From JAHFUI01 sp041485905 (GTDB taxonomy: Bacteria > Acidobacteriota > Vicinamibacteria > Vicinamibacterales > CAVVIG01): a DNA stretch of 24,490 bases. The translations under genes and the position numbers were made by a program. Shown piece after piece: positions 15,158 to 21,531 of this stretch; within the stretch, counting starts at the first letter, position 1; each line of letters begins with the position of its first letter. Below the pieces are notes generated by a model. The model ran no database searches. It saw only the letters and a program-made list of their open reading frames with translations, and was not told the origin of the DNA. Location of the stretch: NCBI GenBank assembly GCA_041485905.1, contig JBGPKK010000060.1, positions 1 to 24,490 on the forward strand, read 5' to 3'.

Positions 15158-15946
15158 TTATCGAATCGATCGCGTGGCCGAAAGGTTGACGCCAACGACA
15201 CCGTAACGCCGGGCCGTCCGTTCTTTGGTGGTTCCAGCAAAACAGTCGAAGCGATGGGTGATGTTCACCTGTTCGAAACCCGAAGATCGAAACGCCGCCA
15301 CAAGCTCTGCTTCCAGCAGAGCGCCGGCGATTCAACCGGTCCACAAATCGATGTCGCGCAGCGCGCTGTCTGGCAGCTCTTCGCCGATGACGATGTCCGC
15401 GATCTGCACTCGCCCGCCGGGTTTCACGACGCGGGCGATTTCGGCGATCGCGCGATCTTTCAGAGGCACGAGATTGAGGACGCCGTTGGAGATCACGACA
15501 TCGACGCTGGCGTCCTCAACCGGAAGCTTCGTGGCGTCGCCGTCGCGCACATCGACATTCGCCAGGCCGCACGCCCTCGCACCGGCCGCCGCCTGCTCGC
15601 GCATCTCGGCGGTCATGTCGACGCCGATGGCCCGCCCGGTCGGGCCGACGTGCAACGCCGCGAGCAGCAGGTCCATGCCTCCTCCGCATCCGACGTCGAC
15701 GACGGTCGCACCGGTCGGCAGGGGCGCGACGGCGTGCGGGTTCCCGACGCCGGCAAAGCGGGCGGCTACGTCGGCGGGCAAGCGTTCCAGTTCCCGAGGA
15801 TCATACCCGAGCATTCCCGCGGCATACGCTGGTCCGCGGTGAAAGTGAAACTCCCCTTCTGGTGCGGTCGCCACCCGCGCGTACATCGCGTTGATTTCGC
15901 GGCGCAGCATCAGCGTGTCCAGGTCGACCGGGCAAGTCAGGCTCAT
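15158..15946 (-). CDS. ArsM-like SAM methyltransferase, probable selenoprotein (UGA = Sec205)
   Basis: 262-residue methyltransferase if the TGA at 15332-15334 is read as selenocysteine. SAM motif I is VVDVGCGGG (82-90), with IGVDMTAEM, DGDATKLPVEDASVDVV, NGVLNLVPLK and VVKPGGRVQIADIV following, as in arsenite methyltransferases and relatives; FHFHRG and FAGVGNP mark the N-terminus. At DIDLWTG-U-IAGALLE the Cys of relatives is replaced by UGA. The frame then continues for 57 codons with family-like sequence (AFRSSGFE, FDCFAGTTKE, YGVVGVN) to TAA at 15158-15160. A matching hairpin sits just after the UGA. Conventional calling would stop at 15332 and lose the C-terminal quarter. I recall Sec-containing members of this family being named MduS, unverified. 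The ATG at 15946 has AAGGA upstream and lies 14 bp after the transporter gene. The reaction is probably methylation of a metalloid or thiol, by inference. Confidence 0.85.
15304..15334 (-). promoter_or_regulatory. Bacterial SECIS element for the in-frame UGA
   Basis: On the minus strand the UGA (15334-15332) is followed by nine bases and then a perfect hairpin: stem GCTCTGC (15322-15316), loop TGGAA (15315-15311), stem GCAGAGC (15310-15304). The loop starts 16 bases after the UGA and contains GG. Bacterial SECIS elements bound by SelB are hairpins directly downstream of the UGA with a G-containing apical loop roughly 16-37 bases away, so spacing and loop fit. It lies inside the coding region and is translated as GALLEAEL. 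Confidence 0.78.
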
Positions 15947-15960
15947 ACGCCATCATCCTT

Positions 15961-17235
15961 TCAGTGCGAAGCGAACACGGCGCCATGACTTGTCTCAGTC
16001 ATGCGCCACGCCGCAACCAGACCCGATGCACACGTCAGCGCGGCGACCAGCCACAGGGCGGCCGAGACACCGAGCAGATCCGCGGTCACCCCCGTCAGCA
16101 TCGCGCCGACCGCGTAGCCTAAATCCCTCCATAACCGGTACACACCAATGGACGAGGCGCGCCAGGCAGGCGCCGCCACGTCGCCAATGGCCGCGAGCAG
16201 GGTGGGATACACCATCGCGGTGCCCAATCCCAGCAGCACGCTTCCGGTCGCGAAACCGGCGCCACTCTGCGCGACGGCGATCACGCCGATCCCTACGGAT
16301 TGCACCCACATGCCGGATGTGATCAGCGGTTTTCGACCCACCCGGTCGGACAGCGCGCCGGTGGCGAGCTGCGCGACGCCCCATGTCGCCGGATAGATGG
16401 CCGCAAGCGCCCCGATCTCAGTGAGGTCCATGCCCGCTGCCGCGAACACGAGCGGGAACAGGCCCCACGCCATGCCGTCGTTCAGGTTGTTGACCAGGCC
16501 TGCCTGGCTGACACTGGACAGATTTCGGTCGCCCACGCTCGTGCGCCAGAAGATGTCGCGCGCGGTCGGCGAGCGGTCCAACGATCCGCGATTTCGCACG
16601 GCCACCTCGCGCACCACGTGACCTTCGGTGTCCCGCACGAACAACAGGGATAGCATGAGACCGGCCGCCACGAAGATGACACCGAGATAAAAAGGATCCG
16701 GCCGGAGACCGGATCGCGCCGCAATCCAGCCGGTCGCCCACGCAGAGGCGCCGAGCGCGGCGTATCCGGCGCACTCGTTGAGTCCCATCGCGAGCCCGCG
16801 GCGCTCGGGCCCTACGAGATCAATCTTCATGATGACGGTGGTTGACCAGGTGAGCCCCTGACTGATGCCGAGCAGCACGTTGGCCACCAGCACCCACGAC
16901 CACGTCGGTGCCCACATCAGCAGAAACGGTACTGGGACTGCCACCAGCCAACCGGCGACGAGGATCCTCTTCCGACCCAGACGATCCGACAGGCGGCCCG
17001 CGGCATAGTTGGTGACCGCCTTCGTGAGCCCGAAGACAACAATGAAGGACAGGATCGCCGACCGAGCGACGAGGTGAAATTCTGATTCGGCAAGTGCGGG
17101 CAGAATCGTGCGCTCCAGGCCGACCATCGCTCCCACAAACGCGTTGACAACGACGAGCAGGGTGAATTGCGCCGCGTTCGCGCGAAGGCCCTGTGCCACC
17201 TCCGCGTTCAACGGGGACGCGACGGCGAGTCTCAT
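15961..17235 (-). CDS. MFS transporter
   Basis: 424-residue major facilitator with about 12 hydrophobic helices. The loop 2-3 signature AGRLSDRLGRKRIL is present in the first half and repeated as TGALSDRVGRKPLI in the second half, the usual pseudo-symmetry. A central cytoplasmic loop (about residues 195-235, including VRDTEGH) separates the halves. MFS proteins exchange small solutes using ion gradients; sequence alone does not give the substrate. In this operon, export of a methylated metalloid, thiol compound or drug is plausible. The ATG at 17235 overlaps the TGA of the MBL-fold gene by 4 bp (ATGA), and its own TGA is 14 bp before the selenoprotein gene, so expression is coupled. Length is normal for the family. 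Confidence 0.9.
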   Translation of the reverse strand: MRLAVASPLNAEVAQGLRANAAQFTLLVVVNAFVGAMVGLERTILPALAESEFHLVARSAILSFIVVFGLTKAVTNYAAGRLSDRLGRKRILVAGWLVAVPVPFLLMWAPTWSWVLVANVLLGISQGLTWSTTVIMKIDLVGPERRGLAMGLNECAGYAALGASAWATGWIAARSGLRPDPFYLGVIFVAAGLMLSLLFVRDTEGHVVREVAVRNRGSLDRSPTARDIFWRTSVGDRNLSSVSQAGLVNNLNDGMAWGLFPLVFAAAGMDLTEIGALAAIYPATWGVAQLATGALSDRVGRKPLITSGMWVQSVGIGVIAVAQSGAGFATGSVLLGLGTAMVYPTLLAAIGDVAAPAWRASSIGVYRLWRDLGYAVGAMLTGVTADLLGVSAALWLVAALTCASGLVAAWRMTETSHGAVFASH

Positions 17236-17969
17236 GGCACGCCTGCCAGATGGCGGTTGAACTCGAGGATCTGCTGCATGCCTGGTGGCTCGGGCAGCAC
17301 GTCCGCGAGGCGGTCGATAAACGACTCACGTTCGAGCGACAAGATCGGATTCCAGCGCTTCTCGAACGCGACCGTGCTCGACGGCTTACCGCTCAAACCG
17401 GCCCCGCACAGAGACCCTGAGAAATGGCCGGGGTAAATCTCGACATCGTCAGGCAGGGTCAACAGCTTCCCGTGAAGGCTGTCGAACAGATCGCTTGCGC
17501 TCTCACGCGCGCGACCGCGCAGATCGGGCCGGCCCACCGCCCCGACGAACAGGGTATCGCCCGTCAACACGAACCACGGATCGACACCACGCTTCAGATC
17601 CGTGACCACGAGCGAGACGCTCTCCGGCGAATGTCCCGGTGTATGCACCACGCGTATTCGCGTGTTCCCGAGCTCTATCTCTTCGTCTTCCCTCAACGGT
17701 TCGAACGGCATCGTCACGACGGCCGACTCGTGGAGGCAATACGCCGCGCCAGTCTGGCGCGCCAGCGCGAACCCACCGGAACGATGATCCGCGTGTATGT
17801 GTGTGTCGATCACATGGGTGACCCGCATGTTCTTGGACGTCGCGAAGGCATGTGCGGCGTCGACATCCTCTTCCCGAACGTCAACGGCGGCGCATTTGCC
17901 GAGCGTTCCACAGCCAAAGACGTATCCCGCGCAGCCGCTTTCAAAGTGATAGAAGGGCCGAAAGATCAT
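17232..17969 (-). CDS. MBL-fold metallohydrolase, persulfide dioxygenase/glyoxalase II-like
   Basis: 245-residue metallo-beta-lactamase fold protein. The metal-binding motif THIHADH (HxHxDH) is at about residues 76-82, with further ligands in TPGHSPES (His) and TGDTLFVGAVGRPDL (Asp) and a final His in YPGHF. The pattern is that of the COG0491 group, which includes ETHE1-like persulfide dioxygenases and glyoxalase II. Two early cysteines (FESGCAGYVFGCG) are typical of the rhodanese-linked subgroup. Next to an ArsR-rhodanese gene, a role in oxidising persulfides or hydrolysing a thioester is likely, though GRPDL rather than the classical ETHE1 GRTDF pattern leaves the exact activity open. The ATG at 17969 has AGGAGG upstream and overlaps the TGA of the rhodanese gene by 4 bp; the upstream extension of the frame is not protein-like. 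Confidence 0.85.
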   Translation of the reverse strand: MIFRPFYHFESGCAGYVFGCGTLGKCAAVDVREEDVDAAHAFATSKNMRVTHVIDTHIHADHRSGGFALARQTGAAYCLHESAVVTMPFEPLREDEEIELGNTRIRVVHTPGHSPESVSLVVTDLKRGVDPWFVLTGDTLFVGAVGRPDLRGRARESASDLFDSLHGKLLTLPDDVEIYPGHFSGSLCGAGLSGKPSSTVAFEKRWNPILSLERESFIDRLADVLPEPPGMQQILEFNRHLAGVP

Positions 17970-18652
17970 CGCGCCTCCTGTGTCTGAAGCGATGTGAGGG
18001 TCGGGAGACCAGCTGCCCTCCACTCAGGAAGTCCGCCTCGCAGTCGACGCGCACGCCTTCCGCTTTTTCGCAGCAATTCGACCGCACGATCGGCGTACAC
18101 GCAGTACGGTCCGCGACAGTAGGCGACGTATTCTTTACGCTTCGGCAACCGGTGCAGCCGGCGCTTGAGCTCGTCGACTGGAACAGAGATCGCGCCGGCG
18201 ATATGGCCCGCGACGTACTCGTTGACGGGGCGGGTATCAAGGACGACCACGTCGCCACGACGAAGACGGGCCATGAGGTCTTCAAAGGACACCGCCTCGG
18301 CGTTGCGCCGTTCGCCGAATTCGTCACGGACCAATCGCTCGAGGTCTCCGAGCCGACGCTCCGCCACGAGGCGGATAGCCCGCGAGAGTTCGAAGACGGC
18401 GGGATCCGCGAGTGAGTAATGAATAAACAGGCCTTGGCGGCGGGCCTGGACCAGGCTCGCCTGCTTGAGGGCCTGCAGGTGCTGCGAGGCGTTCGCGGTC
18501 GAGAGACCGATTTCGTCCGCAAGCGACTCCACCGTCCGTTCACTCTGGGCCAGGAGCTCGAGGATCTCGAGCCGATGCGGACTCGACAGTCCCTTCCCGA
18601 TGCGCGCGTACAGACCGTAGAGCCCCTCCTTGAACGCCCGATGAATCGCCAT
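17966..18652 (-). CDS. ArsR-family regulator fused to a rhodanese domain
   Basis: 228-residue protein. Residues about 10-100 form an ArsR/SmtB winged helix: HRLEILELLAQSERTVESLA, then the recognition helix STANASQHLQALKQASLV, then RRQGLFIHYSL. Residues about 120-222 form a rhodanese domain (VVVLDTRPVNEYVAGHIAGA) with the active-site loop CRGPYC (Cys179 and Cys184). The winged helix contains no cysteine at all, so it lacks both the ELCVC arsenic site and the two Cys of SqrR/BigR-type persulfide sensors; sensing, if sulfur-based, must use the rhodanese cysteines. It leads the operon and an inverted repeat lies directly upstream, suggesting autorepression. The start is ATG 18652 or TTG 18658; neither has a ribosome site, and the mRNA may be nearly leaderless. 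Confidence 0.87.
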   Translation of the reverse strand: MAIHRAFKEGLYGLYARIGKGLSSPHRLEILELLAQSERTVESLADEIGLSTANASQHLQALKQASLVQARRQGLFIHYSLADPAVFELSRAIRLVAERRLGDLERLVRDEFGERRNAEAVSFEDLMARLRRGDVVVLDTRPVNEYVAGHIAGAISVPVDELKRRLHRLPKRKEYVAYCRGPYCVYADRAVELLRKSGRRARRLRGGLPEWRAAGLPTLTSLQTQEAR

Positions 18653-18660
18653 AAACAAGT

Positions 18661-18691
18661 ATTCAATATATTAGTTGAATAATGTTGTCAA
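18661..18691 (-). promoter_or_regulatory. Promoter and ArsR-type operator of the rhodanese/selenoprotein operon
   Basis: On the minus strand TTGACA (18691-18686) is followed after 15 bases by TATATT (18670-18665). An inverted repeat, ATTCAA-N8-TTGAAT (18661-18680), covers the -10 region, the usual placement for repression by an ArsR-type protein. The area is strikingly AT-rich against its GC-rich surroundings. The TTG/ATG start codons lie 6 and 12 bases after the -10, so little or no leader is expected. Confidence 0.65.
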
Positions 18692-18782
18692 CCATATTCT
18701 CGGACAGGGTCATGAGTGGCGAAGAGGATGATTCGAGCGAAGTCGCGACGAGCGAGGATGCCCTGGAGGTTGTGGCGAGCGG

Positions 18783-19760
18783 TCAGGCCGGCGATGGCGC
18801 GGTTGATTGTCGCGACGCGAGCAGCAGGATTGAAACGAGGACGAACACGACGTTCGGGAGCCACGCGCCGGCAAACGCCGGAACGCTGCCGCCGAGCGCC
18901 GCCGAGCGTCCGAGGAACAACAGCGTGTAGTACGCGAAGCACCCGCCCACTGCGGCCAGTCCCAGGGTCCATCGGGCGGAGGGCCGACGGCCCAGCACGC
19001 CGAGCGCGAACAGCGCGAGGACCGCGGTCGCGCAGGCCAGCGACCACCGCTGGTGATACGAGAACGTCAGGTCCCGCACGAGGCTCGACCCGGCCATCGC
19101 CGTGTGCCGGTACGATTCAATCTGGCCGCTGAGCTCCGCGAGCGTGAGCTCGCTGGTTCCCTTGAGCAGAGGCGTGATTTGTCCGTACGTCCGGAACACC
19201 CATTCGCGGTACGACTGATTGGCTGCGGGCAGCACCCAGGCCAGGATCGCGAACGAGATCGCCGACCACGCGACAGCCATCGTGAGCACCGCGCGTTTCG
19301 ACCGGGCTGAAACGACCCGGCCGCGAAAGCCGAAAAGAATACCGATCGTCAGGCCGATGGGAAACGCGATCGGGAGCGCCTGCGGAATCAAATACAGAAA
19401 CATCCGCGTCTGCTGCGCCTGAACGGCCAACTGCAGCGTCCGCCAGTACGGCGCCTCACACAGCGCCACGAGGGCACACATCGCCACCGCTGAGAACGTG
19501 ATCGTGCGAGCCATCGCTCGGTGTTCGTCCGCGGTTCCCTCGTCGAACGCCGATCGACCGCCGCACAAGGCGATCACTTTCAACAGGGCGACGCCGCCGG
19601 CGATCCGAATCCACCGGCTCCTCCACAACGATCCGGTATGAACCGCCTTGGCATATTCCAGCTGGAGATCGGCGATCAACGGATCGACCACTCGCTCCAT
19701 CGTTTCCGCACAGCACAACCGGGAGGCGAACGCGCGGAGTCTGTTGCCGGCGCGGGTCAT
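18783..19760 (-). CDS. LptF/LptG (YjgP/YjgQ)-like integral membrane protein
   Basis: 325-residue protein with about six hydrophobic segments. After a soluble N-terminus (ERVVDPLIADLQLEYAKA) come segments arranged as in LptF/LptG permeases: IPQALPIAFPIGLTIGILFG, then AILAWVLPAANQSYREWVFR resembling the conserved end of the third helix, a periplasmic region of only about 60 residues, then FSYHQRWSLACATAVLALFA and the terminal AFAGAWLPNVVFVLVSILLL, where AWLPN is family-like. Real LptF/G have about 360 residues with a larger beta-jellyroll and export lipopolysaccharide with LptB. This one is shorter and its partner is a PadR regulator, not LptB or a second permease. The ATG at 19760 overlaps the PadR TGA by 4 bp. 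I infer a PadR-controlled membrane protein; substrate unknown. Confidence 0.65.
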   Translation of the reverse strand: MTRAGNRLRAFASRLCCAETMERVVDPLIADLQLEYAKAVHTGSLWRSRWIRIAGGVALLKVIALCGGRSAFDEGTADEHRAMARTITFSAVAMCALVALCEAPYWRTLQLAVQAQQTRMFLYLIPQALPIAFPIGLTIGILFGFRGRVVSARSKRAVLTMAVAWSAISFAILAWVLPAANQSYREWVFRTYGQITPLLKGTSELTLAELSGQIESYRHTAMAGSSLVRDLTFSYHQRWSLACATAVLALFALGVLGRRPSARWTLGLAAVGGCFAYYTLLFLGRSAALGGSVPAFAGAWLPNVVFVLVSILLLASRQSTAPSPA

Positions 19761-20062
19761 CGGGCGAACTCCGGCATCAACCGCGCTGCGCTCGTCCAGG
19801 CCCCGAGCACGCGGCGGCCAACTGCAGTGGGCTGATAGATGCGGCGCGGGAGGCCGCCGGCCTCCGGAGGCGCGTCCTCGAGGCGCGACGCGACGTATCC
19901 CTTCTCTTCCATCCGCTGCAGCGTGACGTACACGGTCCCGCGCTTCAGCCGCCGCCTGGATTCGGCGACAAGCTGCAGGCCGTACAGCTCTTTATGGCGA
20001 ACCAGCAGCTCGAGAATCAGCGACTCTTTCCTGGACAATGTCGGAAGGCGATGACCGCGCAT
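19757..20062 (-). CDS. PadR-family transcriptional regulator
   Basis: 101-residue winged-helix protein of the PadR type: SRKESLILELLVRHKELYGLQL is the first helices, KRGTVYVTLQRMEEKGYVASR is the recognition helix and wing entry, and GGLPRRIYQPTAVGRRVL is the wing with its Tyr and the start of the C-terminal helix. The C-terminal dimerisation helix is short, as in the small PadR-s2 subgroup. PadR proteins repress neighbouring genes, often for membrane or efflux proteins, and release on ligand binding. It shares a 4-bp overlap with the LptF/G-like gene. The ATG at 20062 is chosen because the promoter and palindrome lie immediately upstream, and the frame before it would run through them. No ribosome site is seen, consistent with a leaderless mRNA. 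Confidence 0.87.
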   Translation of the reverse strand: MRGHRLPTLSRKESLILELLVRHKELYGLQLVAESRRRLKRGTVYVTLQRMEEKGYVASRLEDAPPEAGGLPRRIYQPTAVGRRVLGAWTSAARLMPEFAR

Positions 20063-20069
20063 GGGCGCT

Positions 20070-20098
20070 ATCTTACATTTTGTAAGACTGACCGTCAA
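20070..20098 (-). promoter_or_regulatory. Leaderless promoter with PadR-type palindrome
   Basis: On the minus strand TTGACG is followed after 17 bases by TAAGAT, which ends seven bases before the ATG at 20062, so transcription should begin at or next to the start codon. A perfect inverted repeat, TCTTACA-TTT-TGTAAGA (20071-20087), fills the spacer and -10 and is a likely PadR operator for autoregulation. Confidence 0.6.
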
Positions 20099-20174
20099 GT
20101 GGCGGCGGCGCTGGACTCCCGGCGAGCGCCGGAGGACCAGATTGACGAAGTCCCGGCCGGCGCTTGCCGTCACG

Positions 20175-21029
20175 CTATTTCTGTTGTTTGCTCGGATCAT
20201 CCGCCGCGTTCACGTAAATGAACGCGAGTGGTCCCATGCCGTGTACCTGTATCGTCGCCGCTGTCCTCGCCATGAAGAAGTGCCGCATTCCGGCGGGGGC
20301 CACGCCGAACCCACCAGCGGGTAGATCCTGCAGGGCGGCCTGATCGAACTTCTCACCCATTCCCAGCGCGACTGTGCCTGACAGAACCGTGATGTGCTCG
20401 TCGGTCGGATGCCAGTGGGGCGCGATCTTATATCCCGCCGGAAGCTGGGCACGAATCACGAACGGTTCCGCTTTGCCGGGATCCCCCGAGATCACCGCCA
20501 TTTTGCCGCCTGGCGGGAGGTTGGGGGGAGCCTCACCCCAGACGATTCGAGCCGCCGGCAGCATGACATGTTTGCCGGGCGTCGGCGGCGCTGCCGCGTC
20601 CGCGTTGAAAATGTCCTCCGCGACCTTCCATTGCCCATCAGACTGCTTCTTCCACTCGGTGAGGTATTTCCCCTTCTCAGTCGCGCCGTTCATGGTCATC
20701 TGATAGGCGCCCGTCGTATACCCAAGCTCACCGGAACTGCTGATGTCGGCTTTTGCCGCCGTCCACTGTAGGGAGAACCCCGGCATCGACGTCATTTTCG
20801 TGAAGGCATCGCGAATCGGTCCGGAGCCCGTTGCGATCGGCATCCCCGGTGGATAGACCGACGCATTAGAGGCGTAATAGGACAGGAACTTGTCGACATC
20901 CTTGGTCGTTTGCGACCACTCGCGATCGCGCGCCATCAGACCGCTGCGCTCCTGCTCGACATTGACAGGCCCGGCGCATCCAACAGCGATTCCGGCCACC
21001 ACGATGAGAAACCGTCCGTACCGGTACAT
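20175..21029 (-). CDS. Lipoprotein with SnoaL/DUF4440-like domain and C-terminal cupin
   Basis: 284-residue probable lipoprotein. The signal peptide MYRYGRFLIVVAGIAVGC ends in the lipobox AVGC (Cys18). Residues about 28-145 form an NTF2-fold domain of the SnoaL/DUF4440 type (LMARDREWSQTTKDVDKFL, YYASNASVYPPG, EWKKQSDGQWKVAEDIFN). Residues about 165-275 form a cupin with PHWHPTDEHITVLSGTVALGMG, whose two His, Glu and further His fit cupin motif 1, and GVAPAGMRHFF as motif 2. Such cupins bind a metal and act as dioxygenases, isomerases or sensors; no specific reaction can be assigned. The start is certain: AAGGAGG lies seven bases upstream of ATG 21029. The 112-bp gap downstream holds the PadR promoter, so this gene is not in the PadR operon. 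Confidence 0.83.
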   Translation of the reverse strand: MYRYGRFLIVVAGIAVGCAGPVNVEQERSGLMARDREWSQTTKDVDKFLSYYASNASVYPPGMPIATGSGPIRDAFTKMTSMPGFSLQWTAAKADISSSGELGYTTGAYQMTMNGATEKGKYLTEWKKQSDGQWKVAEDIFNADAAAPPTPGKHVMLPAARIVWGEAPPNLPPGGKMAVISGDPGKAEPFVIRAQLPAGYKIAPHWHPTDEHITVLSGTVALGMGEKFDQAALQDLPAGGFGVAPAGMRHFFMARTAATIQVHGMGPLAFIYVNAADDPSKQQK

Positions 21030-21066
21030 AGTGCCCTCCTTCTAGCTGTGATCTTCATGACGTGGT

Positions 21067-21171
21067 TCACTCGGGAAATCGCTGCGACGCCTTCCATGCT
21101 TCGCGCGGTGGAACCGCCCCTACTGATGTCACCAGCGCCGCAGCTGCAAGATAAGTCACCGCTCGCTTCAA
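21067..21171 (-). CDS. Possible small signal-peptide-like ORF or gene remnant
   Basis: A 34-codon frame starting with TTG at 21171, seven bases after a GGAGG site (21179-21183). It reads KRAVTYLAAAALVTSVGA, which looks like an export signal, followed by PPREAWKASQRFPE and a stop. It sits 14 bp after the truncated SnoaL-like frame and 37 bp before the cupin lipoprotein gene. It could be a tiny exported peptide or the beginning of a lost exported protein. I cannot tell which; no homologue is recognised. Confidence 0.3.
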   Translation of the reverse strand: MKRAVTYLAAAALVTSVGAVPPREAWKASQRFPE

Positions 21172-21185
21172 TCGTGATCCTCCGT

Positions 21186-21398
21186 TCACCCTCTTCCGCC
21201 TGCGGCGGGAGCTGGCGGATTGATCACGGCGCCGTCCCAATGCTCGACCAGCTTCCCGTTCCTGACGCGGAACGTGTCGAACGTGAACACTTCGTAAAAC
21301 TTGCCCGGCGCCGCCGTCGGATCCTGGCAGTCGCTGATCTTGGCGTCCTCCGACCGTTTCCTGAATGCGGGGTTATGCTGTTTGTAGGACGCATACAT
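21186..21398 (-). pseudogene. Truncated SnoaL-like domain protein
   Basis: A 70-codon frame whose KQHNP and GKFYEVFTFDTFRVRNGKLV followed by EHWDGA match the second half of SnoaL-like proteins such as those at 227-1168. The signal peptide and the first helices are absent: sequence upstream of ATG 21398 is unrelated and holds the terminator of the next operon. AAGGAG lies just before the ATG, so a short protein may still be made. The C-terminus ends in a Pro/Ala/Gly tail (PAPAAGGRG). I interpret it as an N-terminally deleted gene; a compact stand-alone protein is the alternative. Confidence 0.5.
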
Positions 21399-21484
21399 TT
21401 CTCCTTAGTTGATCGCTGCCGTGCCGGCAGGCTCGCGCGTTACTCAGCACCAGGTCACGGCGCTGCGCACCATGCCTGGCGCAC

Positions 21485-21514
21485 AAAAAAAGGCCGGTCA
21501 ATGTGACCGGCCTT
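21485..21514 (-). terminator. Intrinsic terminator of the MBL/DUF6152/Pro-rich operon
   Basis: A perfect 9-bp stem (21492-21500 pairing with 21504-21512) with a three-base loop is followed on the minus strand by seven T residues (complement of the A-tract 21485-21491). It lies 18 bp past the stop codon of the gene at 21532-22101. This is a textbook rho-independent terminator. Confidence 0.9.
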
Positions 21515-21531
21515 ACGCTGTCCGTGTGGTT

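Noticed and set aside
15332..15946. Methyltransferase as an ordinary 204-residue protein ending at the TGA
   Set aside because: Would lack the conserved C-terminal region that is present in frame after the TGA together with a SECIS-like hairpin.
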